The position numbers and the translations under genes are program-made. 54,683 nucleotides of DNA from Elusimicrobium minutum (lineage in GTDB: Bacteria; Elusimicrobiota; Elusimicrobia; Elusimicrobiales; UBA9959), in the NCBI GenBank assembly GCA_020723765.1, contig DYIF01000014.1, forward strand, positions 1-54,683, written 5' to 3'. The stretch's first letter is position 1, and every line of letters starts with the position of its first letter. Of this stretch, positions 6,820-14,950 are shown one piece after another. Below the pieces are notes generated by a model that was not told the DNA's origin, made no database searches, and worked only from the letters and a program-made list of their open reading frames with translations.

Positions 6820-8898
6820 ATGATGAAAAAGATGCTTGTTACCTTGGTGTTTGTATCTAACTTAAACCTTTTTTCTCAAAATTATTTTTCAACCAATATG
6901 GATGAAATAATAATAAAAGATAAAGCGGAAAATGAAAATATAGAGTTTTCAAAAAAAGAAATAGAAAAAGCCAAAAATATCTATCTTCCGGATATATTGA
7001 AATATGAGCCCGAAATAAATGTCACAAGAAGGGCTATAACGGGAGATAATGCCGATATGTTATCGATAAGGGGTTTGAGCGGAAGCAGAATACTTTTAAA
7101 TCTTAACGGCAGGTCTTTAAATGCGGCCGGAGTTGTTGGAGGGTATTATAACGATTTTTCTATAATTCCGGTCGATAATATAGAAAAAATACAGGTTATA
7201 AAAGGAGGCGGAGATTTAAAATACGGCAACAACGCTTTAGGCGGAGTTATAAATATAATAACAAAAGAGCCTAAAGAGACTGCGGAGATATCGGTTTTCA
7301 GCGGGTTTTCAGCCGGTAAGGATATCGATTATATGTATAACGAAAGGATCGATATATCAAAAAAATATGATAAATTCGGCTATGTTTTATCGGGAAGTTA
7401 TCAGAAAAGCGATGAGTATTTATGGAATAACGATTTTAAAGCCAAAAATTTAGGCGGTTTTATTTCTTACGATATGCCTTATGATTCTAAGATTTATTTT
7501 AACGTTCAATACACAAATACAGAAAGAGGTTTTATAAGAAATAACAGAAAATCTACAAATCCAAACAGCGCTCTATTTTATGAAAAAATAAACAATGATT
7601 ATCCTTTAGCCTTTGGTGATACTTTAAATCCTTACGGCGGAAATGTTTCTCAACCAGGTCCCAATTCGTACTGGATTAAAGAAAAAACCCTTGTCGATAT
7701 CGGATATAAAATACCGATAAAAGAATGGTTTGCGGAATTTAAGTTATATAAAAATTTTGAAAACAGGTTTGAATATAATTATTCGTCTCATATAACAAGT
7801 CCTACATATCCAAATCCCGACGGAACCCTTATTTTTAAAAGGAAAGTCGAATCCGATAGGTCCTGGGGAACAAATTTAGATTTGTCGAGAGAATTTGAAA
7901 AAAATATTTTTAATTCGGGTTTAGAATATAAATATTTGGGTTATGGAGATATAAATATCTATTATATAGATATGAGTTATGGGTGTTTCGGAACAACCTG
8001 CATAGGAGGCCCCGATTCTCAAAGCGCGGATGTTTATGCCGGTTATTTAAAAGACGAATACAGGGTATCGGATAAAATAAATTTAAACGCCGGAATAAGA
8101 TATGATATTTATAATGTTAATGAAGAAAACAATTCCGGGGTAAAAGAGTTTAAAGAAAAACTTTTAAGCGCATCAATGGGATTAAAATACAATATATCAA
8201 AAACAAACGAACTTTTTTTGACGGCTTACTCAAAATATAGAACTCCAACTATGCCGGAGGTTTACTGGTGGTCTAATAATCAATTGGGATATTCCGGTTC
8301 TTTGAAATCGGAGGACAATAAGGCTTTAGAATTTGCTTATAAAATGAAGATAAAAAATAACTTTTTTGAAATTTCGGCTTATAATTATGATATAGAAAAT
8401 TATATTATGTTCAGGTTTGACCCCAAAAGAGGTACATATAACATAGATAATGTGAAAATATATGGTGGCTCTTTTAAATATTACGCAAATTATAATAATT
8501 TAAATCCTTATCTTAACTTAAGCTTTCAAAAGACAAAAAAAGGAAAAGATTTTTATGATCCGGCAAAATTGAGTGATGATCTTGATTATAGTCCTAAGTT
8601 TAAACTTAATGCAGGGTTTGAGTCTAAATTTGGAAAAAATATTTCTTTAATAACAAATTACAGATATAACGATGTTTCGCATACAATATATGTCTGGCAG
8701 GTTGGCCCTACCAAATATTATAAGCTTGTCAATATGAAATCTTACGATGTCATTGACCTTGAATTAAAGTATAATATTAAAAATGTTACGGCTTCCATAT
8801 ATGCCGATAACATATTCAATGAAAGATATGAGGAAAAATTTGGATACCCTATGAATGGAAGAATTTTAGGCGGTTCAATAACTTTGAGGTTTAAATGA
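6820..8898 (+). CDS. TonB-dependent outer-membrane receptor, probable nickel (or cobalt) importer
   Basis: A 692-residue TonB-dependent receptor. It has a signal peptide (about 1-19), a TonB-box-like DEIIIK just after it, then the plug (LPDILKYEPEINVTRR, ADMLSIRGLSG, IEKIQVIKGG, GGVINIITKEP). The barrel ends IFNERYEEKFGYP...LRFK. AAAAGGAG at 6807-6814 selects the ATG at 6820; a second ATG follows immediately and could be the true start. It is the first gene behind the predicted NikR operator and is followed by a full binding-protein ABC transporter and tonB-exbB-exbD. The substrate is inferred from this context to be nickel or a nickel complex; nothing in the barrel itself proves it. The stop overlaps the next gene as ATGA. 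Confidence 0.85.
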   Translation: MMKKMLVTLVFVSNLNLFSQNYFSTNMDEIIIKDKAENENIEFSKKEIEKAKNIYLPDILKYEPEINVTRRAITGDNADMLSIRGLSGSRILLNLNGRSLNAAGVVGGYYNDFSIIPVDNIEKIQVIKGGGDLKYGNNALGGVINIITKEPKETAEISVFSGFSAGKDIDYMYNERIDISKKYDKFGYVLSGSYQKSDEYLWNNDFKAKNLGGFISYDMPYDSKIYFNVQYTNTERGFIRNNRKSTNPNSALFYEKINNDYPLAFGDTLNPYGGNVSQPGPNSYWIKEKTLVDIGYKIPIKEWFAEFKLYKNFENRFEYNYSSHITSPTYPNPDGTLIFKRKVESDRSWGTNLDLSREFEKNIFNSGLEYKYLGYGDINIYYIDMSYGCFGTTCIGGPDSQSADVYAGYLKDEYRVSDKINLNAGIRYDIYNVNEENNSGVKEFKEKLLSASMGLKYNISKTNELFLTAYSKYRTPTMPEVYWWSNNQLGYSGSLKSEDNKALEFAYKMKIKNNFFEISAYNYDIENYIMFRFDPKRGTYNIDNVKIYGGSFKYYANYNNLNPYLNLSFQKTKKGKDFYDPAKLSDDLDYSPKFKLNAGFESKFGKNISLITNYRYNDVSHTIYVWQVGPTKYYKLVNMKSYDVIDLELKYNIKNVTASIYADNIFNERYEEKFGYPMNGRILGGSITLRFK

Positions 8899-9638
8899 AA
8901 AAATTCTGGGACTTTAAATCAAAGAAATATCCAAGGCCTTTTGATGAGAAAATATTTAAAGAAACTAAAAATGTCATATCAATAATAGAATCTATGGGAG
9001 TTAATTTTTCGGATAAAGATATAATAGATATAGGCTGCGGAACCGGCATATACGGGCTTGTCCTGGCGGAAAAAGCTAAAAGCGTTTTATGTTTGGATTT
9101 TTCGACTGAAATGATAGATGTAGCCAAAAGCGAGATTAAAAACAAGAATATTAAAAACGCATATTGCGTCATATCCGATTTCTCGGATTTTAACGAGAGG
9201 GATTATGAAAAAAAATTCGATATAGCTATCGCTTCTATGACGCCGGCGATAAAAACGGAAAAAGATATTTTAAAAATGGAAGCTCTGTCTAAAAAATGGT
9301 GTGTTTATATAGGCTGGGCCGGGAAAAGAGAAAACAAAATATTCGACGAGGTTTGTTCTTTATTGGGAATAAAACCGTATATTCCAAAAGGTTTTATGGA
9401 AGTTAAGAAAAACTTGGATTATAGAAAAATAAAATATCAAAGTAAAATATTTGAAACATCGTGGGAATGGAAAGGAAATATAGAAGAAGCGGTAGAAGAA
9501 TTTTATCATAGAATAATACTTGATAAAAAAGAAATAGATAAAGAAATAATAAAAAATCTTCTTTTTAAAAAATTTCCGGATGGAAATGTTAAAACCGAAA
9601 CCTTTGCTTCGGAGGGGATAATAGTGTGGTCGGTCTAA
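8895..9638 (+). CDS. Class I SAM-dependent methyltransferase in the nickel operon
   Basis: A 247-residue Rossmann-fold methyltransferase. Motif I is IIDIGCGTGIYGLVLA (about residues 43-58), followed by the acidic LCLDFS and a central CVISDFSDF. No membrane or export signal, so cytoplasmic. It overlaps the upstream receptor by four bases (ATGA) and the downstream binding-protein gene by 13 bases, so it is a firm member of the operon. The C-terminal third (KNLDYRKIKYQS, SWEWKGNIEEAVEEF) is not one I recognise. The substrate is unknown. Its fixed place between receptor and binding protein suggests modification of a metal ligand or of an imported complex, which is inference only. Confidence 0.8.
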   Translation: MKKFWDFKSKKYPRPFDEKIFKETKNVISIIESMGVNFSDKDIIDIGCGTGIYGLVLAEKAKSVLCLDFSTEMIDVAKSEIKNKNIKNAYCVISDFSDFNERDYEKKFDIAIASMTPAIKTEKDILKMEALSKKWCVYIGWAGKRENKIFDEVCSLLGIKPYIPKGFMEVKKNLDYRKIKYQSKIFETSWEWKGNIEEAVEEFYHRIILDKKEIDKEIIKNLLFKKFPDGNVKTETFASEGIIVWSV

Positions 9639-10696
9639 TTTTTTTGTTATTTTTCGTTTTTAATATTAACGCTGAGGTGTTTTTAGACTCTTATAATAGA
9701 AAGATAGAATTAAATAAAACTCCTCAAAAAATAATAGCCGTAGGCCCCGGAGCATTAAGAATCGTTTCTTATCTTGGCGAGATGGATAAATTATGCGGGG
9801 TGGAGAATATAGAGGTAAAATTTCCAAAAGGAAGGCCGTATGCCGTAGCTTATTATGAAAAAATAAAAAATCTACCGATTTTCGGAGAGGGTGGGCCTGA
9901 CAAAAGACCCGATTATGAAAAAATAATAAATCTTAATCCGGATATTATAATCGCATCTTCCATAACGGAAGATTTATTAAAAGAAATGGAAGAAAAAACA
10001 AGAAAAAAAGTTTTTATTGTCGATTACGGCTCTTTAGGAAGTTTTGATACGGAAAAGTTTAACAGCGGCATAATTAAATTGGCTAAAATTTTTAAAAAAG
10101 AAAAAAGGGCAAAAGATATCATTAAAAAAATAAATGGTTATTTGATGGATATAAAAAAAAGAGTAAAAGATAAAAAAGAAGAAAAAAAAGTATATGTGGG
10201 TGGAATCGGTTTTAAAGGTTCTCATGGCATAGTTTCCACTCAAATTGATTACGAGCCTTTTAAAATACTTGGGATTAAAAGCGTAGTCGATAATTTGAAT
10301 AAAGGTAGAGTTAATCATATCTTTATAGACAAAGAAACTCTCGCATTTTTAAATCCAGACATTATTTTCATTGATTTGGGAGGAATAGATATAATTGAAA
10401 GCGATTTTAATTTATCCCCAGACTATTATAAATCTATTTCCGCTTTCAAAAATAACAATGTTTATACAACTCTTCCTTTTAATTATTATACTACGAATGT
10501 TGAAATAGTTTTTATCAACGCTTATTTTATCGGAAAAATTTTCTATCCGGATAGTTTTAAAGATATAGATATTCAAAAAAACTGTTCTAAAATAATGAAA
10601 GATTTCGTAGGCAAAGACGTTTGCGATAGATTTATGGACAATAAAAATTTTTACAAAAAAGTATTTTTTAAAAATGGAAAATTTGAATATATCTAA
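9626..10696 (+). CDS. Periplasmic metal/chelate-binding protein (BtuF/FecB family)
   Basis: A 356-residue ABC-transporter binding protein of the helical-backbone type (Peripla_BP_2). It has a Sec signal peptide with an AxA-like site (about residues 1-16), no lipobox, then KIIAVGPGALRIVSYLGEMDKLCGVE, PIFGEGGPDKRPDYEKIINLNPDIIIAS, and a second lobe with NPDIIFIDLGG. The GTG start at 9626 is chosen for GGAGGGG at 9611-9617, and it overlaps the methyltransferase gene. It should deliver the substrate released by the receptor to the FecCD-type permease encoded next (overlap 23 bases). The family takes cobalamin, haem, siderophores and nickel complexes; nickel is preferred here because of the NikR operator and nikR. 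Confidence 0.85.
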   Translation: MVGLIFLLFFVFNINAEVFLDSYNRKIELNKTPQKIIAVGPGALRIVSYLGEMDKLCGVENIEVKFPKGRPYAVAYYEKIKNLPIFGEGGPDKRPDYEKIINLNPDIIIASSITEDLLKEMEEKTRKKVFIVDYGSLGSFDTEKFNSGIIKLAKIFKKEKRAKDIIKKINGYLMDIKKRVKDKKEEKKVYVGGIGFKGSHGIVSTQIDYEPFKILGIKSVVDNLNKGRVNHIFIDKETLAFLNPDIIFIDLGGIDIIESDFNLSPDYYKSISAFKNNNVYTTLPFNYYTTNVEIVFINAYFIGKIFYPDSFKDIDIQKNCSKIMKDFVGKDVCDRFMDNKNFYKKVFFKNGKFEYI

Positions 10697-11738
10697 CATA
10701 GAAGTTTTTAAAACTTATGAAGATAGAAAAAAAATAAAGTTTTTTTATTTGGTCGTATTTCTATTTTTATTGTTTTTAGGGTTTGTTTTTTCGATTAACA
10801 TCGGAGATTTTAATTTTTTATTTTATAAATTTTTAACGAATAGATATGACGAAACCGAAAAGTATGTTTTTTATAACATAAGGTTTTTAAGGTCTTTTTC
10901 AGCCGTTATTATTGGCTGCGGACTTGGTTTAAGCGGAGCGGTTTTACAGGCGGTTTTAAGAAATCCTATGGCGTCGCCTTATACGCTCGGAATATCCCAA
11001 GGAGCGGCTTTCGGAGCCAGTTTTGTGATAATTTTTTTAGGAGGCGGTTTTTTAAGCTCTCTCGGAGAAGGGGTTATTCTTAAAGGATATTCCGTAATAA
11101 TAGGAGCTTTTATCGGAAGTATTACGGCTATTTTAATAATATTTTTTATTTCCCTTTTAAAATCCTTTTCAAGAAATACGATAATTCTTGCCGGAATAAG
11201 CGTCGGAGCTATTTTTTCTTCTTTAACTATGTTTATGCAATACTTTGCGGATGATATAAAAGCCGCCGCAACTTTTTTTTGGACTTTTGGAGACATATCG
11301 AAGTCTAAATGGATTATGGTTTATATGCTTACTCCGGTTTTAGTCATTTCGGTCTTTTATTTTGTTTTAAAAGGCTGGCATTTAAACCTTTTTGGATTCG
11401 GTGCGGATTTCCTTAAAAACTCAGGAGTAAATTATAAAAAGATTATAATTTTTTCTTTTATTTTTGTTTCTCTTACCGTTTCTTTAATAACCTCTTTTGT
11501 CGGGATAATAGGATTTGTAGGGCTTTTAGCCCCTCATATCGCAAGATTTTTTTCCAAAGGAGACAAAAGATTTTTTATAATTTATTCGTTTATTTTAGGA
11601 GGGTTGATACTTTTAATTTCGGATGTTTTATCGAGAAAATTATTTTACCCTTCCGTTATACCTGTAGGAATTATAACTTCTTTTTTCGGAATAATAGTGC
11701 TTTTATATATAATTTTTAAGGGCTATGATAGAGATTAA
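10674..11738 (+). CDS. FecCD-type ABC transporter permease
   Basis: A 354-residue inner-membrane permease of the BtuC/FecCD family, with about ten membrane segments. It has family motifs GLGLSGAVLQAVLRNPMASPYTLGIS-like (around residues 80-105), the large GISVGAIFSSLTMF segment and the coupling-helix region GFVGLLAPHIARFF. Its start lies within the binding-protein gene and its stop overlaps the ATPase gene by 14 bases, so the three are translated together. It is the membrane channel of the predicted nickel-complex importer. The sequence alone does not separate nickel from iron or corrinoid substrates. Confidence 0.9.
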   Translation: MENLNISNIEVFKTYEDRKKIKFFYLVVFLFLLFLGFVFSINIGDFNFLFYKFLTNRYDETEKYVFYNIRFLRSFSAVIIGCGLGLSGAVLQAVLRNPMASPYTLGISQGAAFGASFVIIFLGGGFLSSLGEGVILKGYSVIIGAFIGSITAILIIFFISLLKSFSRNTIILAGISVGAIFSSLTMFMQYFADDIKAAATFFWTFGDISKSKWIMVYMLTPVLVISVFYFVLKGWHLNLFGFGADFLKNSGVNYKKIIIFSFIFVSLTVSLITSFVGIIGFVGLLAPHIARFFSKGDKRFFIIYSFILGGLILLISDVLSRKLFYPSVIPVGIITSFFGIIVLLYIIFKGYDRD

Positions 11739-12474
11739 AAATCTTTGTTTTTCATACGGTAAAGGAAGAAAAATTTTCAAAAGTCTTTCTTTTGCGATAA
11801 AAGAAAAAAAACTTACTTGCATAATAGGGCCTAACGGTTGCGGTAAATCTACTTTAACCAAAATAATATCCGGAATAATAAGCGATTATAGCGGAGATGT
11901 CTCGGTAAAAAATAGAAATATAAGAGAATTATCGTTTTTCGAAATGTCAAAAATCGTATCTTATCTGCCTCAAAAAATTTTTTACGACCCGGATATAACT
12001 GTAATAGAATCTTTGATAAGCGTTTTAAGCAAAGATTTTACGTTCGAGTTCGGGCCTAAACAAAAAAAACAAATAGAAAAAGCAATAGATAGGTTTGCAT
12101 TACATGAAATAAAAGACAAAAAGCTTTCCGAGATAAGCGGAGGGGAATTGCAAAGAGTTTTTATCGCAATGTCAGGAGTAAGGGACTGCGAGTTTTATGT
12201 TTTTGACGAGCCGTTAAATAATCTCGATATAAAGAATCAAATAGATATAATGAGTATAATAAAATCTTTTTCTTTCGAAAGAACGGTAATAGCCGTGGTT
12301 CACGACATAAATATGGCTTTAAAATTTGCCGATGAAATCGTTTTTATGAAAAACGGAGATGTTTTGTTTCAAATAGAGCCATTAAAAGTAAGCGAAGATA
12401 TGATAAAAAAAACTTTTGATATAGATTGCAATATTATTAACGCTCCCAAAAACGAAAAAATAGTTTTGGTTTAA
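11725..12474 (+). CDS. ABC transporter ATPase (FecE/BtuD type)
   Basis: A 249-residue ATP-binding subunit. Walker A is GPNGCGKST (about 35-43), the Q-loop is SYLPQK, the signature is ISGGELQRV, Walker B is YVFDEP, the D-loop is NNLDI and the switch His is in AVVHD. Length is typical of FecE/BtuD proteins. It forms the importer with the preceding binding protein and permease genes. The next gene begins 10 bases after its stop with its own strong Shine-Dalgarno. Confidence 0.92.
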   Translation: MIEIKNLCFSYGKGRKIFKSLSFAIKEKKLTCIIGPNGCGKSTLTKIISGIISDYSGDVSVKNRNIRELSFFEMSKIVSYLPQKIFYDPDITVIESLISVLSKDFTFEFGPKQKKQIEKAIDRFALHEIKDKKLSEISGGELQRVFIAMSGVRDCEFYVFDEPLNNLDIKNQIDIMSIIKSFSFERTVIAVVHDINMALKFADEIVFMKNGDVLFQIEPLKVSEDMIKKTFDIDCNIINAPKNEKIVLV

Positions 12475-12484
12475 AGGAGGATTT

Positions 12485-13066
12485 ATGAAAGACCTTAAAA
12501 GATGCGTAGAATATCACGGGCATAAATGCATGGGTCTTTTAATGGGTTATAGAGCCGCAAAGTACGCTCTTAAGATTTTAAAAGAACAAACAGCAAAAGA
12601 TGAAGAAATAGTTTCGATTGTCGAAAATTCTTCTTGCTTTGTGGATGCCGTAAGCGTAATCACCGGATGCACTTTCGGAAAAGGGAATCTTATTTTTAAA
12701 GATTACGGCAAAATGGCTCTTTCTCTAATAAGCAGAAAAAATGGTAAAGGGATAAGAGTTTATCTGCGCTCGGAGAATCTTAAAAGAGATAAAAAAGACA
12801 TAGAACTTATGAATAGAGTTTTAGCCGGAAAAGCGAGTAAAAAAGAAATTAGCATTTTTAATGAGATGAAAAAAAACAGAGAAAAGGAATTTATGAAAAT
12901 TAAAGATGAAGAGTTGTTTAAGGTTTACGATTTCAAAGGAGAAATTCCTCCTAAAGCTAAAATATATAATTCGGTTAAGTGCGATAAATGCAAAGAGCTT
13001 GTTATGGAGACGAGAATTAAGGATGTAAAAGGAAAAAAGATTTGTACAAGTTGTTTAAATGGATAA
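12485..13066 (+). CDS. FmdE-family protein with C-terminal zinc finger
   Basis: A 193-residue cytoplasmic protein. Residues 1-110 match the FmdE fold: CVEYHGHKCMGLLMGYRAA, then SSCFVDAVSVITGCTFGKGNL. The C-terminus is a treble-clef-like zinc finger with CDKC and CTSC pairs (about 167-190). AAAGGAGG lies just before the ATG. FmdE was first named for a protein linked to formylmethanofuran dehydrogenase. The family is widespread in anaerobes lacking that enzyme, where its role is unclear. The conserved His and Cys suit metal or metallo-cofactor handling, and its place between the ATPase and tonB suggests a job with the imported nickel. This function is inferred. Confidence 0.8.
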   Translation: MKDLKRCVEYHGHKCMGLLMGYRAAKYALKILKEQTAKDEEIVSIVENSSCFVDAVSVITGCTFGKGNLIFKDYGKMALSLISRKNGKGIRVYLRSENLKRDKKDIELMNRVLAGKASKKEISIFNEMKKNREKEFMKIKDEELFKVYDFKGEIPPKAKIYNSVKCDKCKELVMETRIKDVKGKKICTSCLNG

Positions 13067-13613
13067 AAAATTCTTTTTAATATTTTGTTTTTCTTTTATC
13101 GTTCATCTGTCTTTGTTATTGGTTCCTTTTGGGAAAGTTTCGGCTTTTAATAATGAAAATAATGTAAAAATAAACTATTTTTCTATCAAAAGAAGTAATT
13201 ATAAAAGGTACGCAAAAGTATTTGATTCTGAAATTAATAGAGAAAAAAATCCCAATAATATTGAAAAAAATGCAAGTGATTTCTCCGAAACAGACTCAAA
13301 AAACGAAATGGAAGAAAGAGGTGTGGCGGAATTTGAAATGAACGATTTAAACGGTCCTAAAATTTACGATTTTAATCCTAAATATCCTTTTGCATTAAAA
13401 AAATTGAAAAAAGAGGGGAGCGTAAAACTAAAACTTTTAATAGATGAAAATGGTTTTTTGGTCGATAAAGAAATCATTTATTATACCGACGATTTGTTTT
13501 TAAAAAGCGTTTTGGAAGCTTTACATAAAGCCAGGTTTTCCTGTGCGGTTATAAATGGGAAACCAATCAAATCTTATGGAGTTTTAAATATAATTTTTAA
13601 ATTAGAGGAGTAG
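13059..13613 (+). CDS. tonB: TonB energy-transducing protein
   Basis: A 184-residue TonB. A single N-terminal membrane anchor (FCFSFIVHLSLLLVPF, about 7-22) is followed by roughly 80 hydrophilic residues rich in Asn, Glu and Lys. The C-terminal TonB domain (KYPFALKKLKKEGSVKLKL, ... ALHKARFSCAVINGKPI) closes the protein. The periplasmic linker is short and lacks the proline-rich rod seen in E. coli TonB. The anchor contains a His (IVHLSL), matching the functionally important SxxxH segment of TonB. It overlaps the FmdE-like gene by 8 bases and is followed by exbB and exbD. It probably energises the adjacent receptor, and perhaps also the one at 4760. Confidence 0.85.
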   Translation: MDKKFFLIFCFSFIVHLSLLLVPFGKVSAFNNENNVKINYFSIKRSNYKRYAKVFDSEINREKNPNNIEKNASDFSETDSKNEMEERGVAEFEMNDLNGPKIYDFNPKYPFALKKLKKEGSVKLKLLIDENGFLVDKEIIYYTDDLFLKSVLEALHKARFSCAVINGKPIKSYGVLNIIFKLEE

Positions 13614-13616
13614 TTT

Positions 13617-14126
13617 ATGTTATTTGATTTTTATCTAAAAGGCGGTATGTTGATGCACTTTATTTTGTTTTGCTCCATAGTAGGCATGTCAATTTTTATA
13701 TATAAAAGTTTAGAGTATAGAAAAATTTATAAATTATTGTCAGATTTTAATTCTTTTAAAGATTTGGTATCGCTTAAAAATAAAAACGAAGAGGAACTCG
13801 AGATATTCTGGTCTAAAAAAACAAATGAGATAGAAAAAGGTATTTCGACTCTAAATTTAATGGCAAATTTATCTACCCTCTTGGGTTTAACAGGAACGGT
13901 TACTGGTATGATAAAAACTTTTATGGTAATAGCCGGCAGCGAATTTACTTCTCCGAAAATGCTGGCTCAAGGGATATGGGAGGCTCTTTTGACCACCGCA
14001 TTCGGGCTTTTTGTAGCTATACCGATACATATAGGAGTTCATTATCTTGAAAGAAAAGCGGATAGCATTATGTTTATTTTAAGAGAAAGGATAATAGAGT
14101 TTAAAAATGGAATTGAAAATACCTGA
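13617..14126 (+). CDS. exbB: ExbB/TolQ-family proton channel subunit
   Basis: A 169-residue member of the MotA/TolQ/ExbB family with three membrane segments: one near the N-terminus (MHFILFCSIVGMSIFIY), then a pair around residues 80-105 and 118-145. The conserved LATLLGLTGTVTGMI-type motif appears as NLSTLLGLTGTVTGMIK, followed by the AxGIxEALxTTAFGLxVAIP motif, here GIWEALLTTAFGLFVAIP. GAGGAG at 13604-13609 selects the start. It powers TonB using the proton motive force. It is compact compared with E. coli ExbB (244 residues). It overlaps exbD by 20 bases. Confidence 0.9.
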   Translation: MLFDFYLKGGMLMHFILFCSIVGMSIFIYKSLEYRKIYKLLSDFNSFKDLVSLKNKNEEELEIFWSKKTNEIEKGISTLNLMANLSTLLGLTGTVTGMIKTFMVIAGSEFTSPKMLAQGIWEALLTTAFGLFVAIPIHIGVHYLERKADSIMFILRERIIEFKNGIENT

Positions 14127-14493
14127 TAGAAAACATAAGCATTTGGATTTAACCCCGCTAATAGATGTTATGTTTAATCTTCTTCTTTTTTTTCTTCTTA
14201 CGTATCAGGTTTCAAAATATTCGGAAATAAAAATAAACCTTCCTTCTTCAAACTCCGATAACCCTGTTTCAAAGGGAGTGGAAATAACTGTAAAGTCGGA
14301 TTCGGAAATTTATTTTAATGGGAAAAAAACGAATATTAAAGAAATAGATAAATTTTTATCAAGTGTAAATAAAAGTGAAAATATCTTAATTAAATCCGAT
14401 AAAGAAGTTAAAATTGATTTGATTGTTAAGATTATCGATGAGATTAAACGGAACAATTTTGAAAATATAGGAATAATTACCTATAAAAATTAA
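14107..14493 (+). CDS. exbD: ExbD/TolR-family TonB-complex subunit
   Basis: A 128-residue protein with a single N-terminal membrane helix. The helix holds the essential Asp in LDLTPLIDVMFNLLLFFLL (Asp about residue 20), followed by a periplasmic domain ending in IKRNNFENIGIITYK. With ExbB it makes the proton-driven motor for TonB. Size and layout are typical. It is the last gene of the long operon that begins at 6820; nikR follows after 39 bases with its own -10 element. Confidence 0.9.
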   Translation: MELKIPDRKHKHLDLTPLIDVMFNLLLFFLLTYQVSKYSEIKINLPSSNSDNPVSKGVEITVKSDSEIYFNGKKTNIKEIDKFLSSVNKSENILIKSDKEVKIDLIVKIIDEIKRNNFENIGIITYKN

Positions 14494-14520
14494 AAATTTT
14501 AATGATAAACATTTATTTTA

Positions 14521-14526
14521 TATAAT
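14521..14526 (+). promoter_or_regulatory. -10 element of a probable leaderless nikR transcript
   Basis: TATAAT at 14521-14526 ends 6 bases before the nikR ATG at 14533, so the transcription start should coincide with the start codon. No Shine-Dalgarno sequence precedes the ATG. The -35 region is poor (TTTAAT at 14498-14503). No copy of the 6778-6805 dyad is present here. Confidence 0.5.
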
Positions 14527-14532
14527 CTAATT

Positions 14533-14937
14533 ATGGGAAAATTGGTAAGATTCAGCATATCGGTAGACGAAGATATTTTAAAGGAATTCGACGATAAAAT
14601 ATCGGCGGAAAACTGCGATAATCGTTCGAAAGCAATATCCAATTTGATAAACAAATATCTGGTCGAAAAAAAAGCGGTTTACGGAGAAAAGGTGGCGGGA
14701 GCCATAGGGCTTGTTTACGACCATCACAAAAGAATGATAGGGGACAAACTTACCGCCATACAACACGACCATCACCATATAATAATCTCAAGCCAGCATA
14801 TACATCTTACCCACGATACTTGCTTTGAAATAATAGTCGTAAAAGGTAAAGGCAAAGAAATAGACGAGCTTTTTAATAAACTCAAAAAAGTAAAGGGGAT
14901 AATAAACTCATATCTCACGGTCGCTTCTTCGACTTAA
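14533..14937 (+). CDS. nikR: Nickel-responsive regulator NikR
   Basis: A 134-residue ribbon-helix-helix/ACT regulator. Residues 1-45 are the DNA-binding ribbon-helix-helix (LVRFSISVDEDILKEFD). The C-terminal domain carries the high-affinity nickel site: His78, His89, His91 and Cys97, matching E. coli His76, His87, His89 and Cys95 with an offset of two. All four ligands are intact. It should repress the operon starting at 6820 when nickel is plentiful, by binding the dyad at 6778-6805. It is probably transcribed from its own promoter, as well as possibly by readthrough from exbD. Among NikR homologues the size is standard. Confidence 0.93.
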   Translation: MGKLVRFSISVDEDILKEFDDKISAENCDNRSKAISNLINKYLVEKKAVYGEKVAGAIGLVYDHHKRMIGDKLTAIQHDHHHIIISSQHIHLTHDTCFEIIVVKGKGKEIDELFNKLKKVKGIINSYLTVASST

Positions 14938-14950
14938 TAAGGTTTTACAG

